From Rhodanobacteraceae bacterium (GTDB taxonomy: Bacteria; Pseudomonadota; Gammaproteobacteria; Xanthomonadales; Rhodanobacteraceae), in the NCBI GenBank assembly GCA_027019085.1, contig JALUXG010000003.1, positions 1 through 64,000 of the forward strand: a DNA stretch of 64,000 bases. Reading direction: 5' to 3'. The notes beneath the pieces are model-generated. The model worked only from the letters and a program-made list of their open reading frames with translations. It had not been told where the DNA came from and did not search any database. Shown here one piece after another: positions 57,237 through 64,000 of this stretch. The translations under genes were made by a program, and so were the position numbers. How positions within the stretch are numbered: the first letter of the stretch is position 1; every line of letters starts with the position of its first letter.

Positions 57237-57387
57237 GGTGGCCTCGTGGTGATTGGAGGCCCCATCATACGTGGGACCGGTGCGACCGGCTGTCTTTTCG
57301 CCTGCTGCCGGGAATGCCGTGTTTTCGTTGTCCGCCTGCAACGGCGCCAGTATGCTTTGGTGACGCGATGTGGATGAGGGGCACGAC

Positions 57388-58161
57388 ATGCGTATACCGA
57401 TGGTGGCCGGTAACTGGAAAATGCACGGCAGTCGCGAACAGGCTGTGGCACTTGCCGCAAGTGTGGCCGCAGGCCGTCCGTCCGGCATCGACGTGGTGCT
57501 GTTTCCGCCGTTTCCGTATCTGGACGCAGTGCATGAGGTGCATGGCAAGACGCTGGCCCTTGGTGCCCAGGATGTCAGCGAGCACGGCGGCGAGGGCGCA
57601 TTCACCGGGGAAGTATCCGCCGCCATGCTTGGCGACGTGGGATGCACCTGGGTACTGGTCGGGCATTCCGAACGACGCCAGTATCACGGAGAGGATGACG
57701 CCTTGCTGGCACGCAAGTTCGCGGCGGTACGGGAGGCCGGGTTGCGGCCGATGCTCTGCGTGGGTGAAACCCTGGTTCAGCGTGAGGCCGGCGATACCGA
57801 GTCCGTGCTCGGTGCGCAGCTCGGTGCCATCATCCAGGCTCATGGCGTGTCGGCGTTCCGGGGGGCTGCAGTGGCATATGAGCCGGTCTGGGCGATTGGC
57901 ACGGGGTGCACGGCGACTCCTGGGCAGGTGCAACAGGCACATGCTTTCATCCGTAGCCAACTGGCAAGGGAGGATGCTAAAATCGCTGGTCTGACGAGGC
58001 TGCTTTATGGCGGCAGCGTCAAGCCTACGAACGCCGCCGAACTGTTCGCCCAGCCGGATGTGGATGGTGGTCTGATCGGAGGCGCATCCCTCAAGGCAAC
58101 CGATTTCCTGGCCATCTGCGCAGCGGCGCATCAGGCGCACGACGCGGCGGAGACCTCTTAG
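57388..58161 (+). CDS. tpiA: triose-phosphate isomerase
   Basis: Interconverts dihydroxyacetone phosphate and glyceraldehyde 3-phosphate in glycolysis. The 257-residue TIM barrel shows MVAGNWKMHG with the catalytic lysine, the histidine in VGHSERRQ, catalytic glutamate in AYEPVWAIGTG and the phosphate loop LYGGSVKPTNA. GAGGGG lies before the ATG. secG begins two bases after its stop, the standard tpiA-secG pair. Confidence 0.97.
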   Translation: MRIPMVAGNWKMHGSREQAVALAASVAAGRPSGIDVVLFPPFPYLDAVHEVHGKTLALGAQDVSEHGGEGAFTGEVSAAMLGDVGCTWVLVGHSERRQYHGEDDALLARKFAAVREAGLRPMLCVGETLVQREAGDTESVLGAQLGAIIQAHGVSAFRGAAVAYEPVWAIGTGCTATPGQVQQAHAFIRSQLAREDAKIAGLTRLLYGGSVKPTNAAELFAQPDVDGGLIGGASLKATDFLAICAAAHQAHDAAETS

Positions 58162-58163
58162 AC

Positions 58164-58607
58164 ATGCTCATCATTTTCAGCGTTTTCTACATCCTGATTG
58201 CCGCAGCCATGATCGTGCTGATCCTGCTGCAGCGCGGGCAGGGTGCCGATGCAGGCGCCGGCTTTGGTGCGGGTGCATCCGGAACCGTGTTCGGTGCGCG
58301 CGGATCATCCAGCTTCATGACCCGTGCAACCGCGGTCCTGGGCACCTTGTTCTTTCTTGTCAGCCTGGGAATGGCGATATACTTCAGCCATCATGGGACG
58401 CCCACGAAATCACGCGATCTTGGCGTGATGTCGGCGATGACCGGGGCTGCCAGCGCTTCAACGTCGCCCGCGCCCGCCGCGGCTGCGGTGCCGGCAGCCG
58501 GATCCGCGCGCGGCGCGCCGAGCAAAACGGATGTGCCGGCTCTGCCTTCGGCAGCGAACGGCACGAAAAATGGAACTCCGGCAGCGCCGGCCAGTTCCGG
58601 AAAGTGA
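58164..58607 (+). CDS. secG: preprotein translocase subunit SecG
   Basis: Small inner-membrane subunit of SecYEG, 147 residues. Two membrane helices (1-22 and about 50-72) flank the conserved LLQRGQGADAGAGFGAGASGTVFG loop. The C-terminal part from about residue 85 is Ala/Pro/Ser-rich, longer than in E. coli (110 residues total) and probably disordered. It follows tpiA and precedes tRNA-Leu. Confidence 0.93.
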   Translation: MLIIFSVFYILIAAAMIVLILLQRGQGADAGAGFGAGASGTVFGARGSSSFMTRATAVLGTLFFLVSLGMAIYFSHHGTPTKSRDLGVMSAMTGAASASTSPAPAAAAVPAAGSARGAPSKTDVPALPSAANGTKNGTPAAPASSGK

Positions 58608-58620
58608 GTTTTTGAACCTT

Positions 58621-58707
58621 GCCCAGGTGGCGGAATTGGTAGACGCGCTACCTTGAGGTGGTAGTGGCCTAATGGCCGTGGGGGTTCGAGTCCCCCCTTG
58701 GGCACCA
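58621..58707 (+). tRNA. tRNA-Leu (GAG)
   Basis: An 87-base tRNA including encoded CCA (58705-58707). The acceptor stem is GCCCAGG with a matching 3' strand, the anticodon arm is CTACC/GGTAG with loop TTGAGGT and anticodon GAG at 58655-58657, a long variable arm of leucine type follows, and the T-arm contains GGTTCGAGTCC. It lies between secG and nuoA, as is usual in related genomes. Confidence 0.95.
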
Positions 58708-58775
58708 CAAGATGGATGGCCGGCGTCCACGGAACGCCTGCCACGAAAACACGAACGCGTGGAGGAAGTCGAACC

Positions 58776-59132
58776 GTGCTTGCCGAATACTGGCCCGTAT
58801 TGCTGTTTCTCGTCGTGGCCGGAGGCCTCGGCATGGTCTTGCTGGCTATCGGTCTGTTCGTCGCGCCCCGCAATCCCGATCCGGAGAAGGCATCGCCGTA
58901 CGAATGCGGTTTCGAGGCCTTCGAGGACGCACGCATGAAGTTCGACGTGCGTTACTACCTGATCGCGATTCTGTTCATCATTTTCGACCTGGAAGTCGCG
59001 TTCCTGTTTCCATGGGCCGTGGTGTTCGACAAGATCGGTCCGATTGCCTTGATCGAAATGGCGCTTTTCCTGGCCCTCCTGGTGGTCGGGTTCGCCTACA
59101 TCTGGAAGAAGGGAGCGCTGGAATGGGATTGA
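58776..59132 (+). CDS. nuoA: NADH-quinone oxidoreductase subunit A
   Basis: Membrane subunit of respiratory complex I, 118 residues with three helices. The diagnostic loop [36 protein letters not shown] is intact. Start is GTG at 58776 with GGAGGAAG just before. It overlaps nuoB by ten bases. Confidence 0.95.
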   Translation: MLAEYWPVLLFLVVAGGLGMVLLAIGLFVAPRNPDPEKASPYECGFEAFEDARMKFDVRYYLIAILFIIFDLEVAFLFPWAVVFDKIGPIALIEMALFLALLVVGFAYIWKKGALEWD

Positions 59133-59677
59133 TCTCCTCCATCGACCGGGTGATGCACAACCCGCAGCCGCTTGACCGTGTCGATGACATCCTGCGGCCC
59201 TCGGGCGACAACCCGGTGATGCAGCGCGGCTGGGCAACGACCAGTGTCGATGCCCTGATGAACTGGGCGCGCACCGGTTCGATGTGGCCGATGACCTTCG
59301 GTCTGGCCTGCTGTGCAGTGGAAATGATGCATGCCGGTGCTGCGCGTCTGGACCTGGACCGCTACGGGGTGATCTTCCGCCCCAGTCCGCGCCAGTCGGA
59401 CGTCATGATCGTGGCCGGCACGCTGGTCAACAAGATGGCTCCCGCACTGCGCAAGGTCTACGACCAGATGCCCGACCCGAAGTGGGTGATCTCCATGGGG
59501 TCATGCGCCAACGGGGGCGGTTACTACCATTATTCGTATTCGGTCGTGCGCGGTTGCGACCGCGTGGTACCCGTGGACATCTACGTGCCGGGATGCCCGC
59601 CGACGGCCGAAGCGCTGATTCACGGCATTCTGCAATTGCAGAAGAAAATTCGCCGTACACACACCATAGCGCGTTGA
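59123..59677 (+). CDS. nuoB: NADH-quinone oxidoreductase subunit B
   Basis: Peripheral-arm subunit that holds the terminal 4Fe-4S cluster N2 next to the quinone site, 184 residues. Cluster cysteines are in [20 protein letters not shown] and [15 protein letters not shown] lies before the ATG at 59123, inside nuoA. Likely co-translated with nuoA. Confidence 0.96.
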   Translation: MGLISSIDRVMHNPQPLDRVDDILRPSGDNPVMQRGWATTSVDALMNWARTGSMWPMTFGLACCAVEMMHAGAARLDLDRYGVIFRPSPRQSDVMIVAGTLVNKMAPALRKVYDQMPDPKWVISMGSCANGGGYYHYSYSVVRGCDRVVPVDIYVPGCPPTAEALIHGILQLQKKIRRTHTIAR

Positions 59678-59685
59678 GGCAGGCC

Positions 59686-60420
59686 ATGAGCGAAGCATCA
59701 GTCAACTCGCTGGCCGAGCGTCTCGTTGCGCGGTTCGGCAGCATGCTATCCAGCGTGGATACGCGTCTGGACCAGGTTACGGTCGAGGTCGACGCCGGTG
59801 ATCTGCTGACCGTGGCGACGGCGCTGCGCGACGAGCCGGACTTCGATTTCAGCCAGCTGGTCGATCTTTGCGGTGTCGACTACCTTGGTCACGGGCAGGC
59901 TGAATGGGATACCGGCAGCGTGTCGGCCACCGGGTTTTCCCGTGGCGTCCAGGGTGAGGCTGCCGGGCGATTCGACTGGGAAGGCCGGCCAATCGGGATC
60001 GACCTGCCGCGCCGATTCGCCTCGGTCGTGCACCTGCTGTCCGTGCAGCACAACCGACGGCTGCGACTGCGTACCTATTGCGATGACAATGCAGTACCAC
60101 TGCTGCCCTCGCTGACCGGTCTGTGGCCATCTGCCAACTGGTTCGAGCGCGAGGCCTTCGATCTGTTCGGCATTGTCTACGACGGACATCCCGATCTTCG
60201 GCGCATTCTTTCCGACTACGGATTCGTCGGCCGACCGTTCCGCAAGGATTTCCCGCTGATCGGAAACGTGGAGGTGCGTTACGACCCCGAACGCCAGCGT
60301 GTGGTGTATGAGCCGGTCACGTCGGTGGTTCCCAGGGTCCTGGTGCCGCGCGTGATTCGCGACGATGCGGACCTTGAGCAGGCGCGCGCGGAAGCCGCCG
60401 ATCACTGGCAGGAAAATTGA
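59686..60420 (+). CDS. nuoC: NADH-quinone oxidoreductase subunit C
   Basis: Peripheral-arm 30-kDa subunit, 244 residues, separate from NuoD (in E. coli they are fused). Landmarks are [37 protein letters not shown], the [28 protein letters not shown] signature and [12 protein letters not shown]. It begins eight bases after nuoB, with nuoD eight bases beyond. Confidence 0.95.
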   Translation: MSEASVNSLAERLVARFGSMLSSVDTRLDQVTVEVDAGDLLTVATALRDEPDFDFSQLVDLCGVDYLGHGQAEWDTGSVSATGFSRGVQGEAAGRFDWEGRPIGIDLPRRFASVVHLLSVQHNRRLRLRTYCDDNAVPLLPSLTGLWPSANWFEREAFDLFGIVYDGHPDLRRILSDYGFVGRPFRKDFPLIGNVEVRYDPERQRVVYEPVTSVVPRVLVPRVIRDDADLEQARAEAADHWQEN

Positions 60421-60428
60421 GGCGACCG

Positions 60429-61691
60429 ATGATGAGTGGTCAGGAAATCCGCAACTACACGATGAACTTCGGTCCCCAGCATCCTGCAGCCCACGGCGTA
60501 CTGCGCCTGGTGCTGGAAATGGATGGTGAAACCGTGGTCAAGGCCGATCCGCACATCGGCCTGCTGCACCGTGCCACCGAGAAGCTGGCCGAGTCCAAGC
60601 CATTCAACCAGTCGATCGGCTACATGGACCGCCTCGACTACGTGTCGATGATGTGCAACGAGCACGGTTACGTACGCGCGATCGAGCAGTTGCTCGGCAT
60701 TCAGGCGCCAATCCGTGCACAGTACATCCGCACCATGTTCGACGAGATCACGCGCATCCTCAATCACCTGATGTGGATCGGCTCCAACGCGCTCGATCTT
60801 GGCGCCATGGCGGTGTTCCTGTACGCCTTCCGTGAGCGCGAAGAGCTGATGGACTGCTACGAGGCCGTTTCCGGCGCGCGCATGCACGCAACCTATTACC
60901 GCCCCGGCGGCGTCTATCGCGATCTCCCGGCCAGGATGCCTCAGTACCAGGAATCGCGCTGGCACAAGGGCAAGGACCTCAAGCGACTGAACCGCTGGCG
61001 CGAAGGTTCGATGCTGGACTTCCTCGACGCTTTCACCGACGACTTTCCGACCAAGGTGGACGAATACGAGAACCTGCTGACCGACAACCGTATCTGGAAG
61101 CAGCGTACGGTCGATATCGGGGTGGTCTCTCCAGAGCAGGCGCTGGCCTGGGGCATGAGCGGTCCGATGCTGCGAGGGTCGGGCATCGAGTGGGATCTGC
61201 GCAAGAAGCAGCCCTATGCCGCCTATGCCGACGTGGATTTCGACATACCGGTCGGGGTCCATGGTGACTGCTATGACCGGTATCTGGTACGCGTCGAGGA
61301 AATGCGCCAGTCCAACCGCATCATCAAGCAATGCGTGAAATGGCTGCGCGAGCATGATGGCCCTGTCATGCTCGACAACTACAAGGTCAGCCCACCCCCA
61401 CGCGAATCCATGAAAACCGACATGGAAGCGTTGATCCATCACTTCAAGCTGTTCACCGAGGGATATGGCGTGCCTGCGGGTGAAACCTACGCGGCAGTGG
61501 AAGCGCCCAAGGGTGAATTCGGGGTGTACCTGATTTCCGACGGCGCCAACAAGCCGTTTCGCCTGAAGGTGCGCGCGCCCAGCTTTGTGCATCTTTCGTC
61601 CATGGACGCCATCGTCGCCGGCCACATGTTGCCGGACGTGGTGGCCATGATCGGTACCTACGACGTGGTATTCGGGGAGGTCGACCGATGA
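60429..61691 (+). CDS. nuoD: NADH-quinone oxidoreductase subunit D
   Basis: Peripheral-arm 49-kDa subunit of complex I, forming part of the quinone cavity, 420 residues. [35 protein letters not shown] and [10 protein letters not shown] are present. ATG at 60429 (MMSGQE) with GAGG before; a second ATG follows and a TTG at 60417 is also open. Its stop overlaps the nuoE ATG (ATGA). Confidence 0.96.
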   Translation: MMSGQEIRNYTMNFGPQHPAAHGVLRLVLEMDGETVVKADPHIGLLHRATEKLAESKPFNQSIGYMDRLDYVSMMCNEHGYVRAIEQLLGIQAPIRAQYIRTMFDEITRILNHLMWIGSNALDLGAMAVFLYAFREREELMDCYEAVSGARMHATYYRPGGVYRDLPARMPQYQESRWHKGKDLKRLNRWREGSMLDFLDAFTDDFPTKVDEYENLLTDNRIWKQRTVDIGVVSPEQALAWGMSGPMLRGSGIEWDLRKKQPYAAYADVDFDIPVGVHGDCYDRYLVRVEEMRQSNRIIKQCVKWLREHDGPVMLDNYKVSPPPRESMKTDMEALIHHFKLFTEGYGVPAGETYAAVEAPKGEFGVYLISDGANKPFRLKVRAPSFVHLSSMDAIVAGHMLPDVVAMIGTYDVVFGEVDR

Positions 61692-62215
61692 AGGCCACCG
61701 GCAATTTCGACGCGGTCCGTCATGTTGACCCACAGGCTGTCCTCAACGCACACACCCGTGAGCACATCGATCACTGGGTGGCCAAGTTCCCGGCCGACCG
61801 CAAGCGTTCGGCGCTGATCCAGAGCCTGTTCGCGGCACAGGAGCAGAACGGCGGTTATCTGACCGACGAACTGATTACCGCAGTCGCCATATATCTGGAT
61901 CTGCCGCCGGTGTGGGCCTACGAAGTGGCTACTTTCTACTCGATGTTCGAGCTGGAGCCGGTGGGCCGCCACAACGTGGCCATCTGCACCAACATTTCGT
62001 GCTGGCTGAACGGTGCCGAGGACATCGTGCGTCACTGCGAAAAGAAATTCGGTGTCAAGCTGGGCGAGAGTTCGGCAGATGGTCGCATCTACCTGAAGCG
62101 CGAAGAGGAATGCCTGGCTGCCTGCTGCGGGGCGCCCATGATGGTCGTTGACGGGCATTATCACGAAAACCTGACGACGGAGAAGGTCGACGAGATTCTC
62201 GACGGTCTGGATTGA
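61688..62215 (+). CDS. nuoE: NADH-quinone oxidoreductase subunit E
   Basis: 24-kDa subunit with the 2Fe-2S cluster N1a, 175 residues. Thioredoxin-like fold with cluster cysteines in [10 protein letters not shown] and [12 protein letters not shown] helical N-terminal region ([18 protein letters not shown]) contacts NuoF. GGGAGG lies before the start, which overlaps nuoD. Confidence 0.95.
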   Translation: MKATGNFDAVRHVDPQAVLNAHTREHIDHWVAKFPADRKRSALIQSLFAAQEQNGGYLTDELITAVAIYLDLPPVWAYEVATFYSMFELEPVGRHNVAICTNISCWLNGAEDIVRHCEKKFGVKLGESSADGRIYLKREEECLAACCGAPMMVVDGHYHENLTTEKVDEILDGLD

Positions 62216-62343
62216 ACCCTCCGCCGAGCGGCGCAAGCCGTGAAGCGCGTCGTGCGATTTGCGCGAACACGCATCGAATCGACAGGAAAGAGCAAACCGG
62301 ATTGCGGCATCTGCCGCTCCTACGCAAACGAGCAAAGAGTCCC

Positions 62344-63654
62344 ATGGCATACGGTCCCGAACCCAAAGCACACCAGGTCGTCTACACGACACTGCACCAC
62401 GACAAGCCGTGGTCCCTGGACAGCTACCGCAAGAGCGGCGGCTGGCAGGCATGGGAAAAGATCCTGGCTGAAAAACCGGACCCGGCCACTATCATCGATG
62501 CAGTCAAGGCCAGTGTCCTGCGCGGTCGCGGCGGGGCCGGATTTCCGACCGGCCTGAAGTGGTCGTTCATGCCCAGTGGCGACATGCAGAAATACATCCT
62601 GTGCAATTCGGACGAGTCCGAGCCGGGCACCTGCAAGGACCGCGACATCCTGCGCTTCAACCCGCATTCGGTGCTCGAGGGCATGGCCATCGCCTGCTAC
62701 GCCACCGGCGCGACCGTGGCCTACAACTACATGCGCGGCGAGTTCCACCACGAGCCCTATGAACATATCGAAGAGGCGTTGCGTGAAGCCATCGAGGCCG
62801 GACTTCTTGGCAAGGACATCAAGGGTTCGGGAATCGATGTGGAGATCCACAATGCGCTCGGCGCCGGGGCCTACATCTGCGGCGAGGAAACCGCCCTGAT
62901 GGAGTCGCTGGAAGGCAAGAAAGGCCAGCCGCGCTTCAAGCCGCCGTTCCCTGCCAATTTCGGTCTGTATGGCAAACCCACGACCATCAACAACACCGAG
63001 ACCTACGCCTCGGTACCGGCCATCCTGCGCAACGGCGCGGACTGGTTCCTGAACCAGGGCAAGCCCAACAATGGCGGGCCGAAGATCTTCTCGGTATCCG
63101 GTCACGTCAATACACCGGGCAATTATGAGATTCCACTCGGCACGCCCTTTCGTGATCTGCTGGACATGGCCGGTGGCGTGCGCGGCGGCAGACAGCTCAA
63201 GGCCGTGATCCCGGGTGGTTCATCGATGAAGGTGCTGCCCGCGCAAACCATCCTGGAGTGCACCATGGACTATGACAGCCTGCAGAAGGCCGGCTCGGGC
63301 CTGGGGTCCGGCGCCGTCATCGTCATGGACGAGACCACGTGCATGGTCAAGGCATGCCGCCGCATATCGCAGTTCTATTTCAAGGAGTCGTGCGGGCAGT
63401 GCACGCCGTGCCGCGAGGGTACCGGCTGGATGTACCGGGTACTCACGCGCATCGTCGAGGGCAAGGGCACCAGCGAGGACCTGCACCGCCTGAAGGCGGT
63501 GGCCGGGCAGATCGAGGGCCATACCATATGCGCCTTCGGTGAAGCCGCTGCCTGGCCGGTGCAGGGCTTTTTGCATCATTTCTGGGATGAATTCGAATAT
63601 TTCGTCGAGCACGGCCGTTCGATGACCGAAGACAAGCTGGGAGTCGCCGCCTGA
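62344..63654 (+). CDS. nuoF: NADH-quinone oxidoreductase subunit F
   Basis: NADH-binding 51-kDa subunit with FMN and 4Fe-4S cluster N3, 436 residues. RGRGGAGFPTGLKWSFMP binds NADH, NSDESEPGTCKDRDI binds FMN, and cluster cysteines lie in ESCGQCTPCREG with a further one in HTICAFGE. ATG at 62344 is the family start; the open frame back to nuoE is not NuoF-like. The ribosome site is weak. Confidence 0.95.
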   Translation: MAYGPEPKAHQVVYTTLHHDKPWSLDSYRKSGGWQAWEKILAEKPDPATIIDAVKASVLRGRGGAGFPTGLKWSFMPSGDMQKYILCNSDESEPGTCKDRDILRFNPHSVLEGMAIACYATGATVAYNYMRGEFHHEPYEHIEEALREAIEAGLLGKDIKGSGIDVEIHNALGAGAYICGEETALMESLEGKKGQPRFKPPFPANFGLYGKPTTINNTETYASVPAILRNGADWFLNQGKPNNGGPKIFSVSGHVNTPGNYEIPLGTPFRDLLDMAGGVRGGRQLKAVIPGGSSMKVLPAQTILECTMDYDSLQKAGSGLGSGAVIVMDETTCMVKACRRISQFYFKESCGQCTPCREGTGWMYRVLTRIVEGKGTSEDLHRLKAVAGQIEGHTICAFGEAAAWPVQGFLHHFWDEFEYFVEHGRSMTEDKLGVAA

Positions 63655-64000
63655 TGAGTGCGCAGCCCGCCAACAACACCCCGTCGGACATGGTCAACAT
63701 CGAAATCGATGGCAAGGCCATGCAGGTTGCCAAGGGATCGATGATCATCCAGGCGGCCGACAGCGTCGGGATCCATATCCCACGGTTCTGCTACCACCCG
63801 AAACTGGCCATCGCCGCCAATTGCCGGCAGTGCCTGGTCGAAGTGGAAATGAACGGCAAACCCATTCCCAAGCCGCAACCGGCGTGCGCCACACCGGTGG
63901 GCGAGGGGATGAAAGTTTCCACGCGTTCGGAAAAGGCCCTGCACTGGCAGCGCGACGTGATGGAATTCCTGCTGATCAACCATCCGCTGGACTGTCCGAT
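63654..64000 (+). CDS. nuoG: NADH-quinone oxidoreductase subunit G (5' part)
   Basis: N-terminus only; the gene runs off the window after about 115 codons. It opens with the 2Fe-2S ferredoxin-like domain (VNIEIDGKAMQVAKGSMIIQAADSVGI) and cluster cysteines in RFCYHPKLAIAANCRQCLVE and PACATP. The ATG shares one base with the nuoF stop (TGATG). Later 4Fe-4S and molybdopterin-fold domains are expected beyond the edge. Confidence 0.9.
   Translation, partial: MSAQPANNTPSDMVNIEIDGKAMQVAKGSMIIQAADSVGIHIPRFCYHPKLAIAANCRQCLVEVEMNGKPIPKPQPACATPVGEGMKVSTRSEKALHWQRDVMEFLLINHPLDCP

Overview
The window is about 64 kb of GC-rich Gram-negative chromosome. It encodes LPS export (msbA, lpxK), Lol lipoprotein release, EpmA, FtsH with RlmE, a four-gene succinate dehydrogenase and a Nuo complex with separate nuoC and nuoD. 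The order sdhCDAB ... sdhE-ygfX-lolC-lolD-comEC-exbB-exbD-msbA-lpxK, and tpiA-secG-tRNA-Leu-nuoA onward, match my memory of Xanthomonadales (Lysobacterales). The likely source is a gammaproteobacterium of that order, possibly Rhodanobacteraceae; genus is not determinable here. No transposase, integrase, phage gene, rRNA or CRISPR array was seen. Codon use looks uniform, so this reads as core chromosome.

Layout. 1-5.7 kb: proline synthesis (proB, proA), a convergent acetyltransferase-nitrilase fusion, and a cystathionine beta-lyase-like enzyme. 5.7-13.9 kb: a small orphan ORF behind a sigma-54-type promoter, an M14-like metallohydrolase, an S9 peptidase, a secreted unknown, a GNAT enzyme, an LpxH-like phosphoesterase, a sodium/amino-acid symporter and an FKBP lipoprotein. 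13.9-16.5 kb: two cyclic-di-GMP proteins in one operon, each with one degenerate catalytic site. 16.8-20.8 kb: thioredoxin 2, an Mth938-like protein, YhbY, and overlapping rlmE-ftsH. 21-26 kb: a MarR-controlled EmrAB-type tripartite pump operon (marR-OMF-emrA-emrB) with a strong palindromic operator, and next to it an orphan PEP-CTERM-like tail. 26-32.3 kb: TatD, a glycine-zipper lipoprotein, an RND pump with its adaptor and a SleB-like hydrolase.

32.8-40.8 kb is centred on succinate dehydrogenase. ygfZ (Fe-S protein maintenance) diverges from an SdhAF4-like gene and sdhCDAB; after a two-gene mannose/fructose module (AGE isomerase plus fructokinase, opposite strand) come sdhE and ygfX. 40.9-50.3 kb is a long one-direction run for the envelope: lolC, lolD, comEC, exbB, exbD, msbA, lpxK, epmA, many with overlapping stop/start codons. 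50.3-58.6 kb: DUF2461 coupled to exonuclease I (minus), then orn-folP, glmM, a 2-oxoglutarate/Fe(II)-type oxygenase, an SDR (minus), tpiA and secG. tRNA-Leu(GAG) precedes nuoABCDEF, and nuoG is cut by the window end.

Most of the window is housekeeping. The items most worth a second look are the sigma-54-type promoter with its orphan ORF, the PEP-CTERM-like remnant, the paired degenerate c-di-GMP proteins, the clustering of SDH assembly factors, and the coupling of DUF2461 to exonuclease I. I did not find a clear case for a wholly new multi-gene system.
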